Assembly (NCBI GenBank): GCA_047971485.1
Contig: JBKDZR010000122.1
Span: 1 to 5,729, forward strand
Origin: JBKDZR01 sp047971485
GTDB lineage: Bacteria; Pseudomonadota; Alphaproteobacteria; Rhodobacterales; Rhodobacteraceae
Direction of reading: 5' to 3'
Length of the DNA: 5,729 nt
Shown here piece after piece: positions 1-5,729 of the stretch (positions within the stretch are counted from its first letter, which is position 1; each line of letters starts with the position of its first letter). The position numbers and the translations under genes are program-made. The notes under the pieces are model-generated. The model saw only the letters and a list, made by a program, of their open reading frames with translations, made no database searches and had not been told where the DNA came from.

Positions 1-120
1 GGTATCCTGGTCGAGACCGGACGGGGGCCCTGCAAGATCGGCTTCACCGTGATCGACCTGGTCGTACCGGACCGGGTAATGGCGCTCGAAAGCTCCGCCA
101 AGCCTGACGAAGGGACGGGA
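1..120 (+). other. Possible 3' part of a convergent reading frame, end not defined
   Basis: Frame 1 of the plus strand (GILVETGRGPCKIGFTVIDL and onward) is open from the edge. By hand count over its first 40 codons, G+C is about 68%, 48% and 80% at codon positions 1, 2 and 3, the usual coding pattern for a GC-rich genome. The alternative minus-strand frames give about 80/48/68 and 48/68/80, which fit less well. The segment has a sensible mix of hydrophobic, acidic and basic residues up to about VMALESSAKPDEG. I do not recognise the family. The problem is the end: frame 1 has no stop until 642, deep inside the permease gene, while nearby stops (TGA 105-107, TAA 155-157) are in the other frames. 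A frameshift, a decayed gene end, or chance are all possible. An alternative is a minus-strand ORF starting at ATG 153 and running off the edge, which would be a further operon gene, but its composition looks like an antisense shadow. Confidence 0.3.
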
Positions 121-183
121 TCCACTTTGGACCCCAAACCACCCAGAAACCATCTAAGCGCAAGCGCGCGGAGGCGGTGGGCC
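121..183. other. Short non-coding gap downstream of the permease, no convincing terminator
   Basis: This stretch follows the permease stop (TAA, 186-184 on the minus strand). It contains a small inverted repeat, TTTGG (126-130) and CCAAA (134-138) with a three-base loop, and a weak GCGC pair near 159-167. Neither is followed by a T-run on either strand, so I do not call a terminator. Base composition is less GC-rich around 121-155 than in the flanking genes, which fits intergenic sequence. Confidence 0.35.
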
Positions 184-1731
184 TTACCGGCTCAGGGCGA
201 TCCGCTCGATTACGGCCACCGATTGATAGGCCAGCACGGCGACGACCACGCTGACCAATGCTGTGCTCCAGATCATCCCATAGTCCATCAGCCCGCGCGA
301 GGCGTTCAGCAACTGGCCAACCCCGGTGCCGGTGGCCAGCCATTCCGCGATCATCGCTCCAAGAAGAGCGCGGGGGGCGACCAGTCGGGCAGCGGCGAAA
401 AGATGTGGCAGCGCATAGGGCACCGAGACCAGAAACAGCGATTTCATCGGTCGGTTGCCATAGGTACGCGCCACGTCCAGTGCCCCGCGCGGCACGCTGG
501 CAAAGCCCTGGGCCAAGGTGACGAAGGCCGGAAAGAACACCACCGCCACGGTCACAGCCAGGATCGCGGCCAGATCGCGCCCGAAGATCAGCACGATGAT
601 CGGGGTCAGGGCGACCAGTGGCATGGTTTGCAGAACCAGTGAGGGGGGCATGAGCAGGCGGGCCACCGTTGGGGTCAGCACTGACAGGGCGGCCAGCAAA
701 AAGGCGGTGGCCAAGCCAAGTGCCATGCCCAGGGCGGCGGCTGGCACTGTCTCGGCCAGGGCAGCTAGCAACCGGGCCTGGGCCTCGGGGGCGCGCTCGG
801 CCAGGAACAGGTAGTCGAAGGTGGCCAGCGGACCACGGGCGATGATCGGGTTGAGATCCAGCAGATAGAGGACCAGCGCCCAGATCAGGAAGGGTGCGGA
901 CAGGGTAGCCAGGGTGATCAAGGCGCGTTGGGCCGGGGGCAGGGGGGTGCCCTGGCCCAGCCGGTCGGGGGCGCTGTTTGCTGCGACAGTGACCTGCATG
1001 GTTTGGCCCAGCAACGCGCGTCCGATCAGATCGAATATCGCATAGCCGCAGGCTGCGATTGCCGTGGCCGCCAGCCCGATGCCCCAGATCCGGGCCGGAT
1101 CGGCCTGGCCAAGCGATCCCAGCAGGAAACTGCCCAGGCCCCAGCGGGTACCGGCGCCGAACTCGCCCAGGATGGCGCCCAGCATTGCCGCAGGGGCCGC
1201 CACTTGCAGGCCCGACAGGATTCCGGGCAGGGCGCCACGCAACCGCACAAAGCGCATCTGATCCAGGCGGGTGCCACCATAGGCGCTGACCACGTCCAGC
1301 GGCCGGGGGTCGATTTCGCGCAAGCCGATCATCGTAGCGACCATGGTCGGGAAATAGACGGTCATCGCGGCCAGAATGATCTGGGGGATTGCGCCGGGAA
1401 AGCAGATCACCAGGATCGGGCCGATGGTGATCGGGGGTACGGCGAACAACGTGATCGACACCCCGCGTGAGATTCGCTCGATCAGGGGGACCTGCACGAA
1501 GAGGATCCCGGCGAGGATGGCAATTGAAGTGCCGATGACAAAGCCCAGCCCGGCCGAGCGCAGCGTATGCCGCACATGCTTGCCGTAGACGATGGCATTG
1601 GCGGTCCAGTCGGCCAGGATGGCACTGGGCGGCGGAAAGGCGCGGCCGGCGATCAGGCCGAACTGGCCGATCAGTTCCCACAGGGCCAGCATGATGGCTG
1701 TGATCAGGACGGTTCTCAGGACATGTGGCAT
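184..1731 (-). CDS. Fused tandem-domain ABC transporter permease (two SsuC/ThiX-type membrane domains)
   Basis: This 515-residue inner-membrane protein forms the channel of the importer. Usual permeases of this family have about 250 residues and act as dimers; this one holds two such domains in one chain. Domain 1 spans about residues 1-243, a proline-rich polar linker about 245-268, and domain 2 about 269-515. Each domain carries an ATPase-contacting EAA-type loop: LDVVSAYGG...LP (145-169) and LDVARTYGN...LP (418-442). The two halves align at a constant offset of 273 residues through FP (127-128 and 400-401), LDV..xYG, and the following Glu (190 and 463). Many hydrophobic segments fit about 10-12 membrane helices. 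The ATG at 1731 is preferred: it lies 2 nt after the ATPase stop, has a GGGGAAAG ribosome site 9 nt upstream, and begins just before the first helix. An earlier in-frame GTG at 1776 would overlap the ATPase gene by 43 nt. It is the last clear gene of the operon. Confidence 0.92.
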   Translation of the reverse strand: MPHVLRTVLITAIMLALWELIGQFGLIAGRAFPPPSAILADWTANAIVYGKHVRHTLRSAGLGFVIGTSIAILAGILFVQVPLIERISRGVSITLFAVPPITIGPILVICFPGAIPQIILAAMTVYFPTMVATMIGLREIDPRPLDVVSAYGGTRLDQMRFVRLRGALPGILSGLQVAAPAAMLGAILGEFGAGTRWGLGSFLLGSLGQADPARIWGIGLAATAIAACGYAIFDLIGRALLGQTMQVTVAANSAPDRLGQGTPLPPAQRALITLATLSAPFLIWALVLYLLDLNPIIARGPLATFDYLFLAERAPEAQARLLAALAETVPAAALGMALGLATAFLLAALSVLTPTVARLLMPPSLVLQTMPLVALTPIIVLIFGRDLAAILAVTVAVVFFPAFVTLAQGFASVPRGALDVARTYGNRPMKSLFLVSVPYALPHLFAAARLVAPRALLGAMIAEWLATGTGVGQLLNASRGLMDYGMIWSTALVSVVVAVLAYQSVAVIERIALSR

Positions 1732-1733
1732 GA

Positions 1734-2549
1734 TCAGTGGCTTTCCCCGTGCAGCTCCTGGGCCAAGGTGTCGCACAGTTTGTGGAAGGCGGGGTCGCTG
1801 AACAGGTCCCGCCGCCGTGGTCGGGCGAAGGGGATGGGGATGTCCTTGACGATTCGCCCGGGGCGCGCGGCCATCACGACCACCCGGTCGGCCAGAAAGA
1901 CGGCTTCGTCGATGCCATGGGTGACCAGCACGGTTGTCGGCCGCATCCGCAGCCAGATGTCCTGCAATTCCAGGTTCATCGTCCGCCGCAGGATCTGATC
2001 CAGTGCCCCGAAGGGTTCGTCCAGCAGCAACAGCGACGGTTCGGTCACCAGGGCGCGGGCGATTGCCGCGCGCTGGCGCATGCCGCCGGATAACTGTCCC
2101 GGCGTGGCCGTCTCGAAGCCGGACAGACCGACCAGATCAATAAGCGCATCGATGCGCGACTGGGCCTTGGCAACCGGGCGGCCCAGTACCTCCAGGGGCA
2201 AGGCGATGTTGCGTCGGACGGATCGCCAAGGCAGCAGCGCGGGGTCCTGAAATGCGATGCCCAGTTCGCCTTTCTTGCGAAAGGTATAGGGCTGATCGCC
2301 CCGGATCCGGACCACGCCGCCATCGGGGTCGTCCAGCCCCGCGATCAGCCGCATCAGGGTGGACTTGCCGCAACCCGATGGCCCGATCAGCGCGATCAGT
2401 TCCCCGCGGCGGATCTTCAGCGAGACGGAATCGAGCGCGGTGACGGTCTGCCTTCGTGCGGTAAAGCGGCGGTCGACGGAATCCACCAGCACATCGGTGA
2501 CAGCCTGCGTGTCCATGGGATGGGGTCCCTGTTCAACCGCGGCTGTCAT
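1734..2549 (-). CDS. ABC transporter ATP-binding protein, SsuB/TauB type
   Basis: This 271-residue cytoplasmic ATPase powers the importer. All nucleotide-binding elements are intact: Walker A GPSGCGKST (56-64), Q-loop in AFQDPALLPWRS (Q101), signature LSGGMRQR (153-160), Walker B LLLLDEP (173-179), D-loop GALD (181-184) and switch histidine in VTHGIDEA (H211). The FQDPxLLPW segment is characteristic of the nitrate/sulfonate/taurine importer group. The length equals a single ATPase domain with a short tail, so no C-terminal regulatory domain is present. The start codon overlaps the binding-protein stop (TGATG, one shared base), implying translational coupling. An in-frame ATG at 2516 (residue 12), with AGGGA upstream, is a possible alternative start, because residues 1-11 carry nothing conserved. 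The gene ends 2 nt before the permease start. The function is clear; the substrate depends on the binding protein. Confidence 0.95.
   Translation of the reverse strand: MTAAVEQGPHPMDTQAVTDVLVDSVDRRFTARRQTVTALDSVSLKIRRGELIALIGPSGCGKSTLMRLIAGLDDPDGGVVRIRGDQPYTFRKKGELGIAFQDPALLPWRSVRRNIALPLEVLGRPVAKAQSRIDALIDLVGLSGFETATPGQLSGGMRQRAAIARALVTEPSLLLLDEPFGALDQILRRTMNLELQDIWLRMRPTTVLVTHGIDEAVFLADRVVVMAARPGRIVKDIPIPFARPRRRDLFSDPAFHKLCDTLAQELHGESH
1741..1748 (-). promoter_or_regulatory. Probable ribosome-binding site deciding the permease start
   Basis: GGGGAAAG on the minus strand lies 9 nt upstream of the ATG at 1731, inside the last codons of the ATPase gene. It is a weak to moderate match to the Shine-Dalgarno consensus. 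Together with the 2-nt gap after the ATPase stop it favours the ATG at 1731 over the earlier GTG at 1776. Confidence 0.5.
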
Positions 2550-3526
2550 CAGATATCTGCCAGCAGGGTCGTGTCGAACATCTCGCGCGTGGCCTTGATC
2601 CCGACCGCTTCCAGCGCCGTGATGTTTTGGGCGATGTCCTCTTCGGTCATGGTGAAGATACCCTGGGGATGGACCATGAGCGGCTTTTCGGCGGTGGCAA
2701 AGTAGATCTCGTTAGCGATGCTGCGGCCGGTGCCTTCAAACCAAGTGTTGGCGTATTGCGGCGGATAGGCGGCCGGATCGACAAAAGCCGTGTCCCAGCC
2801 CTTGCGGCTGGCGCGCAACCACTTGACCAGCATGTCACGTTTTTTGGCCAGGGTTTCCTCGGTGACGACGACGGTATCGGCATAGACGGTGAAGCCGAAG
2901 TCATGCAGCAGGAAGGAATTCACCGCGACGCCCTGTTCTTCGATGGCATGGGGGACATTGGTGGTAAAGTCGATCGAGGCGTCGATATTGCCCTCGATCA
3001 GCGGGGTCGGGTCGTATTCGTAGGGCACGATGCGCACGTCGGCTTCATCCACACCGGCCAGCATCAGCATTGCCTTGGCCGTAGCCAGGTTGACCGGCGG
3101 GCAGGCCAGCGTCTTGCCGATCAGATCCCGGGGGGTGTTGATGTTGGAACTGGCCAGGCTGACCACGCCGATCGGGTGTTGCTGGTACTGTGCGCCGATG
3201 ATCTTGAACTTGGCGCCCTGTTCGGTGATCGCCAGAACCGTTGTTTCGACGGCGGTCAGGGCGATATCGGCCCGACCCGACAAGAGCGCACTTTCCGGGA
3301 TCACATCAGGGCCTCCAGGCAGATAGCTCAGATCGATCCCCTCCTCGGCGTAATAGCCCTCATCCATGCCGACATAATAGCCAAGGAATTCGGCATCGTT
3401 GATCCAGGCGGCTTGCATGGTCAGGGGCGTTGCCGCATTGGCGCGACGGGTCAGCAGGCCGGGCATGGCAAGTCCGGCTGTGCCGGCCAGGGCAGTGTTC
3501 AGAAAACGGCGTCTGTTCAGGGTCAT
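2549..3526 (-). CDS. NMT1/THI5-family ABC transporter substrate-binding protein with Tat-type leader
   Basis: This 325-residue periplasmic binding protein captures the ligand for the importer encoded downstream. The leader has a twin-arginine-like motif (NRRRFLN, residues 4-10), a hydrophobic stretch to about residue 25, and an Ala-X-Ala-type cleavage site near RANA-ATP (about residue 31). The mature part opens with the family's typical pattern: a Trp (41), then FLGYYVGMDEGYYAEEGIDL (47-66), the PGGPD loop (70-74) and a GRADIAL segment (84-90). This matches the NMT1/SsuA/ThiY fold, whose members bind thiamine pyrimidine precursors, riboflavin, sulfonates or nitrate. The start is supported by an AAGGTGG Shine-Dalgarno four bases upstream and by the leader beginning there. 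It lies 14 nt after the hydroxylase stop codon and its own stop overlaps the ATPase start. The position next to a molybdenum hydroxylase hints at a heterocyclic ligand, but this is inference. The family is confident; the ligand is not determined. Confidence 0.93.
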   Translation of the reverse strand: MTLNRRRFLNTALAGTAGLAMPGLLTRRANAATPLTMQAAWINDAEFLGYYVGMDEGYYAEEGIDLSYLPGGPDVIPESALLSGRADIALTAVETTVLAITEQGAKFKIIGAQYQQHPIGVVSLASSNINTPRDLIGKTLACPPVNLATAKAMLMLAGVDEADVRIVPYEYDPTPLIEGNIDASIDFTTNVPHAIEEQGVAVNSFLLHDFGFTVYADTVVVTEETLAKKRDMLVKWLRASRKGWDTAFVDPAAYPPQYANTWFEGTGRSIANEIYFATAEKPLMVHPQGIFTMTEEDIAQNITALEAVGIKATREMFDTTLLADI

Positions 3527-3530
3527 AGGG

Positions 3531-3537
3531 CCACCTT
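3531..3537 (-). promoter_or_regulatory. Shine-Dalgarno site of the binding-protein gene
   Basis: AAGGTGG on the minus strand ends four bases before the ATG at 3526. It sits in the 14-nt gap after the hydroxylase stop codon. It is the best ribosome site in the window and fixes the start of the binding protein. It fits high expression of the binding protein relative to the other transporter parts, which is usual for importers. Confidence 0.75.
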
Positions 3538-3540
3538 TTG

Positions 3541-5729
3541 TTAGGAGTTAAGATGTGGGGATGACTGGATCAGATCCAGCACGCGGCTGGGGGTGTAAGG
3601 GCCATCATCGGTCAGGCGCAGGTCGAATGCGGACAGCGCATCGTCGATGGCCGACACCAGGGTTGCGGGGGTTCCGGTAAAGCCGCCTTCGCCGGCCCCT
3701 TTCGCGCCGGTTGGATTGAAGGGGCAGGGGGTTTCGACATGACGCAGGTGAAACCGTGGGATATTGGAGGCGACCGGCAGCGGACAGTCCAGAAAGCCGG
3801 TGGGAACAGGGCGTCCCTGATCATCGAAGGGCAGGTCCTCGAACAGGGTTGCGCCCAGTCCCTGCAGGACGCCGCCGATGATCTGATCCTCGACGCCGCG
3901 CGGGTTCAGGGCCACGCCGCAATCATGGACGACGGCGTAATCCAGAACCTCGGTCACGCCCGTTTCCAGATCCACGGACACGACGGCGGCGTGGCAGGCT
4001 GAGGCAAAGCTGCTTTGCGGGACGTGGAAGACGCCGGTCACGTTCAGGCCGTCCGGGCCCGCCAACCGGGCAAGGGTGCCCAGATCCATCGGCGCGGTGT
4101 CCTCTGGTCCCTGGGTGGCGCCGTCGGTCCAGCGGATCTGGTCCGGCGCAAGGCCCTGGGCGGCCGCATGCCGGGCGATGGCGGCGCGCTTCAGGGCGGT
4201 GGCCGCATCAAGGGCAGCGGCCCCGATCACCGGGGCGCCCCGGCTGGCATAGGTGCCGCCGCCCTGGCCGGTCACCGGGCAACCATGATCGATCCGGATC
4301 CTGTCTGCGGGCAGGTCCAGTGCGTCCGACAGGATCTGGGTCAGCAGATTGCCCGCACGCTGGCCAATCTCGATACAACCGGTGCGCAGGGTCACCCGGC
4401 CGCTTGCGTCGGCGATCAGTTCGACGGTTTCGTCCGGGCCGGTTGCTGTCAGCTCGACCATCATGCCCAGGCCCAGACCCAGGCGACAGTGGGGGTGCGT
4501 GGCCTCATGGCTGGCCCGCCGGGCGGGGAAATCCGCCGCGCCGATGGCCTCAAGCGCCTGATCCAGGCAGGCAGGGTAATTGCCGCTGTCATAGATGATC
4601 GGACCGGCCCCCGGATAGGCTGTGCCTCGGTCGCAGGGAAAGGCGTCGGCGGGAATCAGGTTGCGGCGCCGGATTTCGATCCGATCAAGGCCCAAGGCGC
4701 GGGCGGCCTTGTCCATCATCCGTTCCATGGCGAAGACAGCCTGGGGATGCCCGGCCCCGCGATAGACGTTCAGCGGGGATTTGTTGGTCGGTATGGCCCG
4801 GGTCCGGCCCTTGAAACCGGGGATGCGATAGGGACCACGGACCATGCCGACCATGGCACAGCCCGGCAGAAGGCCGCCAAAGCCGAAGAAGGCGCCGATA
4901 TCGGACAGCCCATCGACCGTCAGGGCGGTGATCGTGCCGTCCCTGCGCAGGGCCATGCGCACTCTGGCCTGCCCCTCGCGGGCATGGGCAGCGGCCTGGA
5001 AATGCTCGGCCCGGGTTTCCGCCCAACGCACCGGGCAGGCCAGCCGTTGGGCGGCGACGGCGGTCAGGATCTCTTCGGGATAGACGGCTTCCTTGCAGCC
5101 AAAGCCGCCGCCCAGCCGAAGCGGTTCAAAGGTGACATGGGTCGCCGGCAGGCCCAGTTCTCCGCAGATTGCCGCGCAGAGAGCGCCCGGTACCTGGCTG
5201 GTGGCCGCAACCCTCAGCCCGTTCCTGTGCCCGGTGCACAGCGCCCCGCGCGGCTCCATCGGGTTGTGGGACAGGCGGTGAAAGTGGAAGGTCTCGTCCA
5301 GCACCAGGGCGGCCTCGGCAAAGGCGGTGTCGGGATCGCCGGCTTGCTGGGTCAGGGTAAAGACCGATGCGGTGTCACCATGCAGGGGCGGCGCCCTCCG
5401 TGCGGTTTCGGCCTTCAGGCGCACTGGCAGGGGGGTCAGACGCAGTTCGATCCGGTCCCGTGCGGCGCGGGCGATCCGCGCTGTCCGCGCCACGACCGCA
5501 GCCACGGGCTGGCCAGCATAGAGCACCCGGTCGCGGGCCAGAACCGGCTGACGGGCAGGACCCTGATCTTCTTCTGCGCCGATCATTGGCAGGGGGGGGG
5601 TCGCGGGCAGATCCGCAGCGCGCAGGACCAGATCCACCCCCTCCATCCTCGTGGCGGCTTGGGTGTCCAGCGCGTTGATCCGGGCGTGTGCCACGGGCGC
5701 GCGCAGAACGGCCATATGGCGGCATCCCG
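3541..5729 (-). CDS. Molybdopterin-binding large subunit of a xanthine dehydrogenase/aldehyde oxidase/CO dehydrogenase-family hydroxylase (5' partial)
   Basis: This is the catalytic subunit of a molybdenum hydroxylase, a family that oxidises N-heterocycles, aldehydes or CO using water-derived oxygen. Numbering is from the internal ATG at 5715. The N-terminal a/b hammerhead domain covers about residues 1-95 and the cofactor-binding domains about 120-720. Visible motifs are MEPRGA (153-158), GGGFGCK (202-208), YRGAGH (318-323), GTYASRGA (487-494), DCGVALNP (598-605) and GAKGAGEGG (670-678), where E676 matches the family's catalytic glutamate. The ATG at 5715 is not the true start: the frame stays open to the edge (GCRH precedes it), and LRAPVAHARI normally lies some 30-45 residues into the protein. 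Family members are about 750-800 residues, so only a short N-terminus is missing. The YRGAG motif resembles form II CoxL-like proteins rather than true CO dehydrogenase (AYxCSFR). The small [2Fe-2S] and medium FAD subunits are not in the window. The family is certain; the substrate is unknown. Confidence 0.95.
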   Translation of the reverse strand, partial: GCRHMAVLRAPVAHARINALDTQAATRMEGVDLVLRAADLPATPPLPMIGAEEDQGPARQPVLARDRVLYAGQPVAAVVARTARIARAARDRIELRLTPLPVRLKAETARRAPPLHGDTASVFTLTQQAGDPDTAFAEAALVLDETFHFHRLSHNPMEPRGALCTGHRNGLRVAATSQVPGALCAAICGELGLPATHVTFEPLRLGGGFGCKEAVYPEEILTAVAAQRLACPVRWAETRAEHFQAAAHAREGQARVRMALRRDGTITALTVDGLSDIGAFFGFGGLLPGCAMVGMVRGPYRIPGFKGRTRAIPTNKSPLNVYRGAGHPQAVFAMERMMDKAARALGLDRIEIRRRNLIPADAFPCDRGTAYPGAGPIIYDSGNYPACLDQALEAIGAADFPARRASHEATHPHCRLGLGLGMMVELTATGPDETVELIADASGRVTLRTGCIEIGQRAGNLLTQILSDALDLPADRIRIDHGCPVTGQGGGTYASRGAPVIGAAALDAATALKRAAIARHAAAQGLAPDQIRWTDGATQGPEDTAPMDLGTLARLAGPDGLNVTGVFHVPQSSFASACHAAVVSVDLETGVTEVLDYAVVHDCGVALNPRGVEDQIIGGVLQGLGATLFEDLPFDDQGRPVPTGFLDCPLPVASNIPRFHLRHVETPCPFNPTGAKGAGEGGFTGTPATLVSAIDDALSAFDLRLTDDGPYTPSRVLDLIQSSPHLNS
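5592..5600. repeat. Nine-base G/C homopolymer inside the hydroxylase gene
   Basis: Nine consecutive G on the plus strand read as nine C in the sense strand of the hydroxylase gene, encoding part of Thr-Pro-Pro-Leu in the N-terminal domain. The reading frame is continuous on both sides at this length. It is the longest mononucleotide run I noticed in the window. Confidence 0.9.

Noticed and set aside
126..138. Inverted repeat TTTGG-ACC-CCAAA as a terminator
   Set aside because: The stem is only five base pairs, with three A/T pairs, and has no following T-run on either strand.
49..642. A plus-strand open frame from GTG 49 running into the permease gene
   Set aside because: Beyond about position 180 it is only the antisense of the permease and is low in hydrophobic residues. 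Only its first part, up to about 120, looks coding-like, and that is reported separately as uncertain.
928..1470. A 180-residue plus-strand open frame inside the permease region
   Set aside because: Gln/Gly/Asp/His-rich antisense composition, no motifs, fully covered by the well-supported permease gene.
44..1681. A 545-residue minus-strand open frame overlapping nearly all of the permease gene
   Set aside because: It is rich in Arg, Pro, Gly and His with no membrane pattern or motifs. The overlapping frame ending at 184 has clear transport-permease motifs and a proper start after the ATPase. It is an alternate-frame artefact of GC-rich DNA.
184..1776. Permease starting at GTG 1776
   Set aside because: It would overlap the ATPase gene by 43 nt and add a non-conserved 15-residue tail. 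ATG 1731 has a ribosome site and a 2-nt spacing from the previous stop.
2627..3544. A 305-residue plus-strand open frame antisense to the binding-protein gene
   Set aside because: It is rich in Gly, Asp, His and Gln with no recognisable domain, typical of the reverse of a real GC-rich gene. The minus-strand frame has a leader, family motifs and a Shine-Dalgarno.
3541..5715. Complete hydroxylase gene starting at ATG 5715
   Set aside because: The frame is open to the window edge, and the sequence at this Met matches a position inside the N-terminal domain of the family, so the true start is outside the window.

Overview
The window is GC-rich (roughly 60-65% by eye) with strongly GC-biased third codon positions. 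It reads like an alphaproteobacterial chromosome, probably from the Rhodobacterales (Rhodobacter/Paracoccus-like). That assignment rests on base composition, codon use and protein style, not on a marker gene.

Almost the whole window is one compact operon on the minus strand, transcribed from the right edge toward the left. From upstream to downstream it holds: (1) the large, molybdenum-cofactor-binding subunit of a xanthine dehydrogenase/aldehyde oxidase/CO dehydrogenase-family hydroxylase (3541-5729, 5' end cut by the window edge); (2) an NMT1/THI5-type periplasmic substrate-binding protein with a twin-arginine leader (2549-3526); (3) an SsuB/TauB-type ABC ATPase (1734-2549); and (4) an ABC permease made of two SsuC/ThiX-type membrane domains fused in one polypeptide (184-1731). 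The junctions are very tight: a 14-nt gap holding a good Shine-Dalgarno, a 1-nt TGATG overlap, and a 2-nt gap. The four genes are therefore almost certainly co-transcribed and translationally coupled. No promoter is visible; it must lie beyond the right edge, probably with the iron-sulfur and FAD subunits that normally partner the large subunit.

Genes 2-4 form a complete importer: binding protein, ATPase and both membrane domains. The layout suggests that the importer brings in a small organic compound, possibly a nitrogen heterocycle, and that the molybdenum hydroxylase oxidises it or a derivative. The substrate cannot be read from the sequence. Two conserved motifs of the hydroxylase are altered (YRGAGH in place of YRGAGR, and GQRAGN in place of the GQGHET-type motif), so assigning xanthine or CO as substrate would be unsafe.

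The leftmost 183 bases are outside the operon genes. They show coding-like periodicity on the plus strand over about positions 1-120. This may be the end of a convergent gene, but no in-frame stop is found where one would be expected. I see no RNA genes, insertion sequences, CRISPR arrays or convincing terminators.
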